A stretch of 64,000 bases of DNA from the NCBI RefSeq assembly GCF_003971065.1, contig NZ_RYDV01000001.1, positions 806,001 to 870,000 on the forward strand. Reading direction: 5' to 3'. Shown one piece after another: positions 1 through 8,031 of the stretch. The notes below the pieces were generated by a model that saw nothing but the letters and a program-made list of their open reading frames with translations, had not been told where the DNA came from and did not search any database. Both the position numbers and the translations under genes were made by a program. The stretch's first letter is position 1. Every line of letters begins with the position of its first letter. The stretch is from Candidimonas sp. SYP-B2681 (lineage in GTDB: Bacteria; Pseudomonadota; Gammaproteobacteria; Burkholderiales; Burkholderiaceae_B).

Positions 1-848
1 TTATGTCCAAACCACCAGTTCATCGTGGCCTGCTCGACGCCGAAGTGCAGGCCCGGAATCTTGGCCACGATATATAAAATGGGGAACCAGAACAGCGCCG
101 CCCCCATATACCAGACCGACACGTATAAATGGTGAACTTTGCGCCGTGGCAGCATGAACACCAAAGGCAATCCCATCAGCATGCCGCCAATGGCGAACAG
201 CCCACCCACTTGCCACGGAATTTCAAGCCATTCCATGCCGGCATTAATGCCGACAGCAAGACCGCCTAAGCCAGCAATCAATCCGCCGTTCCAAAGGGCT
301 GCGCCGAGAATTACCAGGCGCCCCCCTTGCAATGGGGTATGTAGCAAACGCGGCAGCATCCAGATCGCAAGTCCGAGCAAGCCCATAGGCGCCCAGCCGT
401 ACGCTACGCCATTCAGGTGAATGGTGCGCAGCCGGCCGAAGGTGAGCCAAGCCGTATTAGTGAGCAGATCCGGCTCATGGAGCTTAATGGAGGCAAGCAA
501 TCCCGCTGCCGACGCCACGACCAGCCAGACGGCGGCACAGGCAAAAAGCACGTAAGCGGGAAAGGCGCTTGACCGATCGGCGACCTCGCGCGCGGCGATT
601 TCAGTCGGGGAGACACCAACTTGCGAAGTGCTGTCGCGTTCATTCGCGTCGGTGATGCCTTGCAAATCATGGCGTTGCTGAGCGCTGGCCGAGGGCTCTT
701 CGGTCTGGCCGATTTCGCCGCGCGAGAATATCGTACGCGCACCGGTGGACTCGGCGTTGAAAAGGCCTTTGCGCAAAGACCATATGAAGCCAAATAGGCC
801 CACCATGGACAAAATAAAAGTAGCCAGTAATAAGGCCGTCGGGTTCAT
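1..848 (-). CDS. cbb3-type cytochrome c oxidase subunit I, CcoS-like N-terminus (partial)
   Basis: This is the N-terminal 282 residues of a heme-copper oxidase subunit I; the gene runs off the left edge. The frame is open from an ATG at 848 that follows an AGGAA-type ribosome site. Residues 1-40 form one membrane helix followed by FIWSLRKGLFN, which resembles the small CcoS assembly protein. A hydrophilic linker follows, then the oxidase proper from about residue 90. FGRLRTIHLNGVAYGW fits the first conserved CcoN helix with its heme-ligand histidine, and NWWFGH near the edge matches the CcoN metal-site helix (WWYGHN in typical members). By family, it would reduce oxygen at a heme b3-CuB centre in the inner membrane. 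The CcoS part fused to CcoN is unusual. The catalytic C-terminal half is not visible. Confidence 0.85.
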   Translation of the reverse strand, partial: MNPTALLLATFILSMVGLFGFIWSLRKGLFNAESTGARTIFSRGEIGQTEEPSASAQQRHDLQGITDANERDSTSQVGVSPTEIAAREVADRSSAFPAYVLFACAAVWLVVASAAGLLASIKLHEPDLLTNTAWLTFGRLRTIHLNGVAYGWAPMGLLGLAIWMLPRLLHTPLQGGRLVILGAALWNGGLIAGLGGLAVGINAGMEWLEIPWQVGGLFAIGGMLMGLPLVFMLPRRKVHHLYVSVWYMGAALFWFPILYIVAKIPGLHFGVEQATMNWWFGH

Positions 849-928
849 GAGATTCCTTCTGTTTCGGACAAATGGCCGCGGATGATTCGGTTTTTTCAAA
901 TTGCGGCGTGTAAGAGTTTACCCTATAA

Positions 929-1079
929 GATCAGAAGGTTAAAAATCAGAAATTAATAAAAAGACCGGATCAGATGGTAAAAGCCGCGTTGAATATCGAA
1001 ATAAGCATCGAGATTTACACTAGACTTGATACAGTTTGCAAAAAACACAGAGCAGTCCAAAAATACAGATCAGATGGTA
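929..1079. promoter_or_regulatory. Three repeats of GATCAGAWGGTW, candidate MocR operator
   Basis: The 276-base gap between the oxidase gene and the regulator gene is AT-rich. It holds GATCAGATGGTA at 968-979 and again at 1068-1079, exactly 100 bases apart, and a 10-of-12 copy, GATCAGAAGGTT, at 929-940. MocR-family regulators are known to bind spaced direct repeats near their own genes, so these are plausible operators for the adjacent regulator. The role is inferred; only the repeats are seen. Confidence 0.5.
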
Positions 1080-1124
1080 TCGTCTGAATCAATACCAACA
1101 ATAAGATAAGTATTAGGTTCTTCC

Positions 1125-2546
1125 ATGAAACGCTACGAAGCCTTGGCGGGTGAAATCGCCACATCGATACATACCGGCGTGCTACGAGCTGGCGATCGCC
1201 TTCCTTCGGTACGTCATACCAGCACCAGTCGTCAGGTCAGTCCGTCCACCGTCTTCAAAGCCTACTACCTCCTCGAAGCCCAGGGCCTTATACGCGCACG
1301 CGAACGATCCGGCTACTACGTCACGTCAAGCGCACGACAATTCCCGCCCGAGCCCGATATCCCGTCGCACCCTGAAGATGGCGCCGTTTCTTTGGATATC
1401 AGCGAACGCGTATTCGACGTATTCCAGTCCACGCTGTCTCACGCGGCCGTCCCACTGGGCTCAGCCTTTCCCAGCCCCATGCTTTTCCCCATGGACCGAC
1501 TGGGACATCAATTGGCGTCCAGCATCCATAGAATGGACCCCTGGAGCGCGATCGATGACGTAACGCCAGGAAATGCCGATTTGCGGCGCCAGATTGCGCT
1601 GCGCTATTTGAACGAGGGCCTGCACGTCCATACCGATGAAATCATCATTACCAACGGTGCGCTCGAAGCTCTGAATTTATGCCTTGCCGCCGTGACTCGG
1701 CCTGGCGACGCGATCGTGGTTGAATCCCCTACTTTCTACCCAGCCTTGCAATCACTTGAACGACTGGGGCTGGAAGCCATCGAAGTCCAGACGCACCCCC
1801 GCGAAGGAATAGACCTTAATGCGCTCGAAAGCGCGCTCAGCCGCCATCGCCCCAAGGCGTGTTGGCTTATGACGAACTTTCAGAACCCGTTGGGCAGCCT
1901 CATGCCCGACGAGAAAAAGAAAGAGCTGGTCCAATTATTGACCCGCCACCACGTTCCGCTGATCGAAGACGATGTCTACGGCGAGCTCTTTTTCGGCGAG
2001 AAGCGGCCAGCGTCAGCCAAGTCCTTCGACACAGAAGGAATCGTTATGCATTGCTCATCGTTTTCGAAATGCCTGGCGCCCGGTTATCGCATCGGATGGG
2101 CAGCGCCAGGACGCTATGTCAAGGCGGTAGCCCGACACAAATTAATGACCACGCTTAGCACCGCAACGCCGACCCAACTGGCTATCGCGGCTTATCTGGA
2201 AAAAGGCGGTTACGAAAAACACCTTCGTAAGTTACGAAGCACGTTAGCCGGTCAGCAAGCCGTCTTTACCCAGGCACTGGGGCATTTCTTTCCTGAGGGT
2301 ACGCGAGCCACGCGTCCTGCTGGAGGGTACTGTCTGTGGGTCGAATTGTCGGCCGATGCGGATGCGCTGCAAATACATAAGCAGGCAATGTCGCTGGGCA
2401 TTAGCGTAGCGCCCGGCTCCATATTCTCAGCCAAGCGTGCTTTCAACAATTGCCTGCGCCTGAACTACGGCCACGCCTGGAATGAACGCACTGAGCAGGC
2501 TCTGGCCACTTTGGGCCGTCTTGCGGGCGCCCATCATCGTGACTGA
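1125..2546 (+). CDS. MocR-type GntR regulator with aminotransferase-like domain
   Basis: A 473-residue protein with the two-part MocR layout. Residues 1-70 form a GntR winged helix-turn-helix (LPSVRHTSTSRQVSPSTVFKAY, then ARERSGYYV). Residues from about 110 form a fold-type I aminotransferase domain with TNGALEALNL, NFQNPLG and SSFSKCLAPGYRIGW, whose lysine would hold pyridoxal phosphate. Such proteins usually act as transcription factors that sense a PLP adduct of an amine or amino acid. Direct repeats lie just upstream. It faces the bio genes tail to tail and is divergent from the oxidase gene. The target genes and effector cannot be read from the sequence. The length is normal for the family. 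Confidence 0.88.
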   Translation: MKRYEALAGEIATSIHTGVLRAGDRLPSVRHTSTSRQVSPSTVFKAYYLLEAQGLIRARERSGYYVTSSARQFPPEPDIPSHPEDGAVSLDISERVFDVFQSTLSHAAVPLGSAFPSPMLFPMDRLGHQLASSIHRMDPWSAIDDVTPGNADLRRQIALRYLNEGLHVHTDEIIITNGALEALNLCLAAVTRPGDAIVVESPTFYPALQSLERLGLEAIEVQTHPREGIDLNALESALSRHRPKACWLMTNFQNPLGSLMPDEKKKELVQLLTRHHVPLIEDDVYGELFFGEKRPASAKSFDTEGIVMHCSSFSKCLAPGYRIGWAAPGRYVKAVARHKLMTTLSTATPTQLAIAAYLEKGGYEKHLRKLRSTLAGQQAVFTQALGHFFPEGTRATRPAGGYCLWVELSADADALQIHKQAMSLGISVAPGSIFSAKRAFNNCLRLNYGHAWNERTEQALATLGRLAGAHHRD

Positions 2547-2641
2547 AGCGACTTGACTGACGCGACTTTTCTGTAAGTGCGGTCGTCGTAAGTATGCCCA
2601 CAGCACTCGTCGCTACTATCAATTTCATCCAATCATTGGAA

Positions 2642-3349
2642 TTAGGACGGGACTGGCCATCCTGGTAAGCGTGAGAAATCCAGGCAGGCCGCCATGGATG
2701 CTAATTTAGCATCCTGCGACAGCCTTGGAATTCTGCCAAGAAAAGGTGCCGTGATTCGTGACACAAGCGCCTCTACGTTGGCATCGATGCTAAGCATATC
2801 GGCGTCCACGGTATTGGCCACCCAACCGGCGAGAGATAACCCGCGTGCAGAAATTGCCTCTACGGTCAGCAAGGCATGGCTAATGCAGCCCAGGCGCAAG
2901 CCCACTACTAGGATAACCGGCAAATCCAGCTGTTGAGCCAAATCAGCGGTATCGGTTGTTTGCGTTAATGGAACCCGAAAGCCCCCTACCCCCTCGACCA
3001 CTACAACGTCGGCGCGCTGCGCAATTTGCCGGTAGCAATCCAATATATGCGACAGTACTATTGTTTTCCCTTCGAGCGCCGCAGCAATATGTGGCGCCAC
3101 TGGCTGCTGTAATAAGTATGGCGTGGACAGTCGTGCAGGCACCTTCACACTTGCTTGTGCCGCCAAGGCCTCGGCATCGTCGTTGTGCCACATGCCTTCG
3201 CGCCATTCGGCCCCAGCCGCGACAGGTTTTATTCCCGCTGTGCGGATCCCGGCATGCGTCAGGGCATAAAGCAGACTGCTCGCAACCAAGGTCTTGCCGA
3301 CATCCGTATCTGTTCCTGAAACAAAATACCCCAGTACCGGCTTAGCCAT
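2642..3349 (-). CDS. bioD: Dethiobiotin synthetase
   Basis: BioD closes the ureido ring of dethiobiotin from DAPA, carbon dioxide and ATP, the next-to-last step of biotin synthesis in the cytoplasm. The 235-residue protein starts with a BioD P-loop, GTDTDVGKTLVASSLL (about residues 12-27), and has the conserved VVVEGVGGFRVPL stretch near residue 118. Its ATG overlaps the end of the upstream bioF-bioA fusion by eight bases (ATGGCTAA), so the two are translationally coupled. No bioB or bioC is present in the window. The length is usual for the family. Confidence 0.95.
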   Translation of the reverse strand: MAKPVLGYFVSGTDTDVGKTLVASSLLYALTHAGIRTAGIKPVAAGAEWREGMWHNDDAEALAAQASVKVPARLSTPYLLQQPVAPHIAAALEGKTIVLSHILDCYRQIAQRADVVVVEGVGGFRVPLTQTTDTADLAQQLDLPVILVVGLRLGCISHALLTVEAISARGLSLAGWVANTVDADMLSIDANVEALVSRITAPFLGRIPRLSQDAKLASMAACLDFSRLPGWPVPS

Positions 3350-5873
3350 CTTGCATCACACTTTCGAACACCTCGGCGGTGCGTGCTGTCAGAAGATCGC
3401 ATTCGGCGTCGTCAAGAATATACGGCGGCATAAGGTAAACCGTAGCGCCTATGGGTCGCAGCAGCAGTTCGCTCTCAAGTGCTTTGGCGAAAAATCGCCG
3501 TGAAAAGTCAGCAGCTGCGCCAGGATCATCCACTGCCGCATCAAACGCCCAGATCATGCCGCGCTGTCGGAAGTGACGTACTTTTGCGTGATTCGCCAGA
3601 GGCTCTAAGGCTGCCGTTATGCGTTGCGCGCGCCTGCGATTCTCAGTCAACACGTCGTCTTCCTCGAAGATTTGCAATGTCGCCAGCGCTGCACGACATG
3701 CCAGCGGATTACCGGTGTAGGAATGTGAATGCAGAAAACCGCGCCTGGTATCGGCATCGTAGAATGCCTGGTAGATGGGCTCTGTCGCCATGACCAGCGA
3801 CAAGGGCAAATAACCGCCGCTAATTCCCTTCGATAGGCACACAAGATCGGGCGAGACAGGCGTTCCATCGCTGCTTATCGCCTGCTCTGAGGCGAAAAAC
3901 GTCCCGCTGCGGCCGCAACCCACGGCGATTTCGTCAAAGATCAGGTGAACCTGGTACCGATCGCACAAGGCGCGCACTTCCGATAAATAGATCGGATCGT
4001 GCATCGCCATTCCTGTCGCGCACTGGACCAATGGTTCCACGATAACCGCCGCAATATGTTGGGCACGATGCTGCAACAAAGCTTCTAGTGCAGCGGCGGC
4101 GCGACGGGCCACATCGGCAGCGGTTTCGCCATCCCGGGCGTCACGTGCGTCGGGCGACATAACGACATGAGCTCGCTTAACTAATGGCGAATACGCATCA
4201 CGGAACAAATCGATATCCGTGACGGCAAGCGCGCCAATGGTTTCGCCGTGATAACTGCCCTTCAAACAAACGAATTCTTCCTTGGCGGCATGACCGCCAT
4301 TGCGCCATGCGTGAAAGCTCATTTTCAGCGCAATCTCGACGGCCGACGCACCATCCGAGGCATAAAAGCAATGACCAAGGACATTCCCGGTCTTTGCAGA
4401 CAGTTCCTCGGACAGCCGAACCACTGGCTCATGCGTAAATCCAGCGAGCATGGCATGCTCAAGCTTGTCCAATTGGTCTTTAAGCTGAGCATTGATGCGC
4501 GGATTGGCGTGCCCAAAAAGGTTGACCCACCAAGAACTAATGGCATCAAGATAGCGTTTTCCATCGGCAGCATATAGCCATGCGCCCCTTCCGTGACTGA
4601 CTGGAACCAAGGGCGTCGTAGAGTGATGCTGCATCTGGGTGCAGGGATGCCAAACACTTTTCAAACTGCGGCTCACCATATCTGACTGCCATGTAGAGGC
4701 TGCAGACTCGTGCTTTTCCGCCAGAACTTTTAGTGCAGAGATAAGTCGGTCGACCTGTTCGAAGGTATGTGCGGCCGAAAGCGATATTCGCAGTCTGGCG
4801 GTATTTGCGGGAACCGTAGGAGGTCGAATCGCAGGAACCCAGATGCCATATTCGCGCAGACCTTGCATTAAATCGAGCGCTAGCGCGTTATCGCCGACGA
4901 CGAGCGCCTGTATCGCCGTTTGTGAGGGCAATAAAGGCCACGGCAAACCGGCGAGGCCCTTCTGTAGCCGACGGATCAATGCACGCAAATGTTGTTGGCG
5001 CGTATCGTCGGCCTTCAGCAGCTCCAGGGACGCTAATAATGCGCTGCCCAGCATCGGCGGACTCGCCGTGGTGAACACGTAAGTGCGGGCCCGCTGCATC
5101 AGCCAGTCTATCAACGTGGCATCACCGGCTACGAATGCGCCTGCCACGCCTGCCGCTTTACCCAGTGTGCCCATGTACAAGATACGCCGCGAGGCTAGAC
5201 CGAAATGAGCCAGGGTACCGCGACCATTGGGGCCCAGCACACCGAAGCCGTGCGCGTCGTCCACCAGCAGCCAAGCGTCGTATTGTTCGCAAAGCGCTAC
5301 CAGCTTGGGCAACGGTGCGATATCACCGTCCATGCTGAACACCGCATCACTAAGAATCAATTTACGGCCGCTCGTACTTTTGGCCAGCATCCCTTCCAGT
5401 TCGACCACATCGCCATGCCCATAAACGGAAACGTCGGCCTTAGATAAACGCGCCCCGTCGATGAGGCAGGCGTGGTTCAATCGGTCAGAGAATATGGCGT
5501 CTCCGGCGTTCACTAGAGCCGGAATCACGCCCATATTGGCCATATAACCGTTTGAAAAATAGAGCGCGCGGGGCATACCTACGAAGGCTGCCAAAGAGGT
5601 CTCGAGTTCCTCTATCGCACTGCTATGCCCACTGAGGAGCGCCGATGCAGCCGCGCCGACGCCAAATTGATCGAGACCGGCATGTGCGGCCGCAAGAAGG
5701 TCGCGGTGATTCGCCAGTCCTAAATAATCGTTGCTGCAGAAGGAGAGTAAAGTCTCCCCATCGACACGTAACAAAGGGCCTTGAGGACCACTAACTATAC
5801 GGCGTTGGCGTAGCAACTTCTGCGCCTGTAACGACGTCAGCTCAACGTGAATATCTTCGATTAATTTATCCAT
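3342..5873 (-). CDS. bioF-bioA: Fused KAPA synthase / DAPA aminotransferase (BioF-BioA)
   Basis: One uninterrupted frame of 843 residues encodes two consecutive biotin enzymes. Residues 1-385 are BioF, which condenses pimeloyl-thioester with alanine: FCSNDYLGLANH at the start, DDAHGFGVLGPNGRGT in the middle, and the PLP lysine in GTLGKAAGVAGAF. Residues from about 399 are BioA, the SAM-dependent KAPA transaminase: SLKSVWHPCTQMQ, SSWWVNLFGHANP, YASDGASAVEIALKMS, and the PLP lysine in LSKGISGGYLP. The junction near residues 386-398 is a short Ser/Ala-rich linker with no stop. The BioA methionine that would normally start that gene is kept at about residue 399. The ATG at 5873 was chosen because BioF homology starts there; the frame is open further upstream, but that stretch is arginine-rich and unrelated. 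It is coupled to bioD. Confidence 0.9.
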   Translation of the reverse strand: MDKLIEDIHVELTSLQAQKLLRQRRIVSGPQGPLLRVDGETLLSFCSNDYLGLANHRDLLAAAHAGLDQFGVGAAASALLSGHSSAIEELETSLAAFVGMPRALYFSNGYMANMGVIPALVNAGDAIFSDRLNHACLIDGARLSKADVSVYGHGDVVELEGMLAKSTSGRKLILSDAVFSMDGDIAPLPKLVALCEQYDAWLLVDDAHGFGVLGPNGRGTLAHFGLASRRILYMGTLGKAAGVAGAFVAGDATLIDWLMQRARTYVFTTASPPMLGSALLASLELLKADDTRQQHLRALIRRLQKGLAGLPWPLLPSQTAIQALVVGDNALALDLMQGLREYGIWVPAIRPPTVPANTARLRISLSAAHTFEQVDRLISALKVLAEKHESAASTWQSDMVSRSLKSVWHPCTQMQHHSTTPLVPVSHGRGAWLYAADGKRYLDAISSWWVNLFGHANPRINAQLKDQLDKLEHAMLAGFTHEPVVRLSEELSAKTGNVLGHCFYASDGASAVEIALKMSFHAWRNGGHAAKEEFVCLKGSYHGETIGALAVTDIDLFRDAYSPLVKRAHVVMSPDARDARDGETAADVARRAAAALEALLQHRAQHIAAVIVEPLVQCATGMAMHDPIYLSEVRALCDRYQVHLIFDEIAVGCGRSGTFFASEQAISSDGTPVSPDLVCLSKGISGGYLPLSLVMATEPIYQAFYDADTRRGFLHSHSYTGNPLACRAALATLQIFEEDDVLTENRRRAQRITAALEPLANHAKVRHFRQRGMIWAFDAAVDDPGAAADFSRRFFAKALESELLLRPIGATVYLMPPYILDDAECDLLTARTAEVFESVMQDG

Positions 5874-6244
5874 GCGCCATGGTAAGGCGAATCGACGACG
5901 AACGACAAACCGAAACTTAGCACAAAGATGGCGGATGATGACAGAAGTTAGCCGCATTAAGTCCGTGTGCCGGCTTTTTGTATTGAATTTTCCGTCCAAC
6001 TTCGCCGTGAACCCATTTGTAATAATTCGATACAGGCGTGGGCATCTGCCTTTGGCATGTACTTCCCTTGAAGGGGCAAACTGTACTGCGGCACGTACTG
6101 CCGCATATCTTCGTGGCACCGTACAATCGGTTCCCGTGGAAAGCAGTACTGCTGACGAGGTTTTGCGACTGGCTGCCAGCTTTGATCGAGGAAGTGCCCC
6201 CCTTCTGGCCGCAGCCGTCGTCAATGCGTCCCGCGAGCGCGCCT
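5874..6244. other. Intergenic region upstream of bioF-bioA
   Basis: About 370 bases separate bioF-bioA from the end of the DUF411 gene. Open frames exist on both strands but they have no ribosome site and give arginine- and serine-rich products without a recognisable fold. The biotin promoter must lie here on the minus strand. I see no BirA-type operator (TTGTAAACC and its mirror) and no clear terminator. Confidence 0.5.
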
Positions 6245-6661
6245 TTAGTCCTTCGAGAACGGCTTGCCGTTAAAGTCGACGGTAACAAGATTGCCATCCA
6301 TTTGTCCCATTCCTGGCGAATTGAGCGGCATTCCGGGTGCGGAGATACCTTTCACGGACCGGTTCGCAAGCAGCTTTCGCACTGCGTTCGCGGGTACATG
6401 TCCCTCGACAATCTGGCCCGTGCCGTCCACGACCGCCGTATGGCAAGAACCCAGCTCGAGAGGGACGCCGTGTTTTTTCTTGATGCTGGCCATATCGGCT
6501 GTCTCGATAGACTTCACCTCGAAACCCGATTGGCGCATGTGCTTGACCCAGCCGGAACAGCACCCGCAATTCGGATCCTGGTATACCGTAAGGGAGGCGG
6601 TAGCGGCATGCGCTACAGCGGAGGCGGCCATCAATGCGGCGGCCATGATCCATTTTTTCAT
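6245..6661 (-). CDS. DUF411 periplasmic metal-binding protein
   Basis: A 138-residue exported protein. Residues 1-20 are a signal peptide (KKWIMAAALMAASAVAHA). The mature part begins with TVYQDPNCGCCSGW, the cysteine motif of DUF411, and continues with HGVPLELGSCHTAVV and EGHVPANAVRKLL, which are typical of the family. DUF411 genes are usually found in copper and other metal-resistance loci, and the two genes upstream encode a cytochrome c and a cupredoxin, so copper handling is the likely context. The exact role is not known for the family. It is read in the same direction as the cytochrome gene, 52 bases downstream of it. Confidence 0.85.
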   Translation of the reverse strand: MKKWIMAAALMAASAVAHAATASLTVYQDPNCGCCSGWVKHMRQSGFEVKSIETADMASIKKKHGVPLELGSCHTAVVDGTGQIVEGHVPANAVRKLLANRSVKGISAPGMPLNSPGMGQMDGNLVTVDFNGKPFSKD

Positions 6662-6713
6662 AAATACCTTTAGTTAAATCAATACAGAAAGTTCTGCGTC
6701 ACGACTTTCACGA

Positions 6714-7199
6714 CTATTGCCCAATCTGTTGCCGTGTCACTTCTTTCTGCGCGTCCAGCACTTTTGGCGGCCAACTACTTTTAATATATGCCAGTACGGC
6801 AATAATCTCGTCATCGGATAAAATATTGCCGTAAGCGGGCATGTCGCTTTCGTAGCCTGAAGGTGCTGTTCGTCCTGGCACCAGGCCGTTTTTGACGAGA
6901 TCAATCAACACGGCGTCGGGGTGATGCCAGGTATGCCCAGTTTTATCGTGCGGCGGTGCGGGCAGCCGACCGTTAGACATTCGTTCACGCCAGTTGGGCT
7001 GCCCTTGCATTTGCGCACCATGACAAGACGCACAGTGATTGGCATAGATCTGCTCGCCCTGCATTACAAGGCCCTGATCCGATGGGTCGATGAATGCAAG
7101 ACCGGAATCTATCCAGACGCTATAGACAAAGACGACTGCGGCAGCCACAACCGCGCCGGCCGCACCTATGCCTATCTTTGTATTGATACTACCCCCCAT
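6714..7199 (-). CDS. Membrane-anchored cytochrome c (class I)
   Basis: A 161-residue protein with one N-terminal membrane anchor (about residues 8-28) and a periplasmic mono-heme domain. CASCHGAQ (about residue 56) is the heme c attachment motif, and the methionine in SDMPAYG is the likely distal ligand. DDEIIAVLAYIKSSWP is the usual C-terminal helix of such domains. It would carry electrons in the periplasm. Its start lies two bases after the stop of the cupredoxin gene, so the two are co-translated. The partner may be a copper oxidase or terminal oxidase elsewhere. Confidence 0.88.
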   Translation of the reverse strand: MGGSINTKIGIGAAGAVVAAAVVFVYSVWIDSGLAFIDPSDQGLVMQGEQIYANHCASCHGAQMQGQPNWRERMSNGRLPAPPHDKTGHTWHHPDAVLIDLVKNGLVPGRTAPSGYESDMPAYGNILSDDEIIAVLAYIKSSWPPKVLDAQKEVTRQQIGQ

Positions 7200-7201
7200 T
7201 T

Positions 7202-7690
7202 TCAGCCCACTATAACCCTACCGACCATCCCGGCTTCCAGATGTCCCGGAATCAAACAAGCAAAGTCCACCGCTCCGGTTTTATCGAACCGCCACACCAA
7301 TGTACCGCGATGGCCTGGAGCAAGGGAAATCATGTTGGTTTCCATGTGGATCATACCGGGCGACTTCCTCATTTCGGCGGCATGCGCCATAAGTTCTGAC
7401 ACGGAGCCGATCACCATCTCGTGAGTAATCCGGCCGACATTCCTGACAGAAAACTGCACGGTTTCACCTACCTTTACGCTGATGTCGCTTGGCATAAACC
7501 GCATGGTGTCATCCATAAGGACTTCAATCGTGCGAGTCACCTTTCTGGGGTGACCGGGGTCTTCGCTGGAAGACATTGACGTTATTGCCGGATCCTTGCC
7601 TTGCACGTCGTGTCCAGCCCTATGTCCGCTATCGGCAAATACAAGAGGCGAGCATAAGCCTAGAAGCAATATGGACAGGACTTTATTCAT
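7202..7690 (-). CDS. Cupredoxin-domain copper protein
   Basis: A 162-residue exported protein. The signal peptide is VLSILLLGLCSPLVFA, followed by a histidine-rich mature N-terminus (DSGHRAGHDVQG). The cupredoxin fold is seen in VKVGETVQFSVRNVGRITHEMVIG and in the C-terminal FACLIPGHLEAGMVGRVIVG, where Cys, His and Met give the type 1 copper ligands and the first His lies in THEMVIG. I used the ATG at 7690, since the longer frame adds residues ahead of a good signal peptide. It is the first gene of the three-gene group with the cytochrome c and DUF411 proteins. The same kind of protein is often annotated as copper-resistance or plastocyanin-like. Confidence 0.88.
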   Translation of the reverse strand: MNKVLSILLLGLCSPLVFADSGHRAGHDVQGKDPAITSMSSSEDPGHPRKVTRTIEVLMDDTMRFMPSDISVKVGETVQFSVRNVGRITHEMVIGSVSELMAHAAEMRKSPGMIHMETNMISLAPGHRGTLVWRFDKTGAVDFACLIPGHLEAGMVGRVIVG

Positions 7691-8031
7691 CGTCAAAATA
7701 CTCGAAAGAAAAATAACTCTACAGTAAAACTGTTGCAAACCACCTCAATAAGGGGAATAGTAAAACCAAAAACGGGCGCTCGCCAGGGCAACACCAATTT
7801 GTTTGATCCACGTTTGAGCTATGTCATCTACGGTTGAAATATTGACTTTTAAGTGGAGCTCGCGCTCAAGATACGGCAAAAAATCAGTAAGCGCATCATT
7901 CACGTTTTTTTGCCTGTGATTCCTTAGCGGATCGATTGGCTTCAGCCCTCCCGGTCTCCTCGCTCTACAGCGTTGCGCTGTCACGCGGCACTCAGAACGC
8001 GCCAGCAGTGCAAGTAAATCAAGGACTTAAA
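7691..8031. other. Intergenic region with a possible gene remnant
   Basis: This 341-base gap lies between divergent genes and should hold both promoters. On the minus strand a 52-codon frame (7745-7903, GTG start) reads VNDALTDFLPYLERELHLK and ends FWFYYSPY. It has a protein-like composition but no good ribosome site, and I do not recognise it; it may be a fragment of a lost gene. AAGGA at 8021-8025 is the ribosome site for the next gene. Confidence 0.35.

Noticed and set aside
1021-1045. FNR/ANR box for the cbb3 oxidase gene
   Set aside because: CTTGATACAGTTTGCAA has only one good half-site of TTGAT-N4-ATCAA.
5874-6224. Longer N-terminus for the BioF-BioA fusion
   Set aside because: The 117 extra residues have no BioF similarity and the ATG at 5873 matches the normal BioF start.
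5872-6273. 133-residue plus-strand frame upstream of bioF-bioA
   Set aside because: It is arginine-rich, has no ribosome site and overlaps the start region of two real minus-strand genes.
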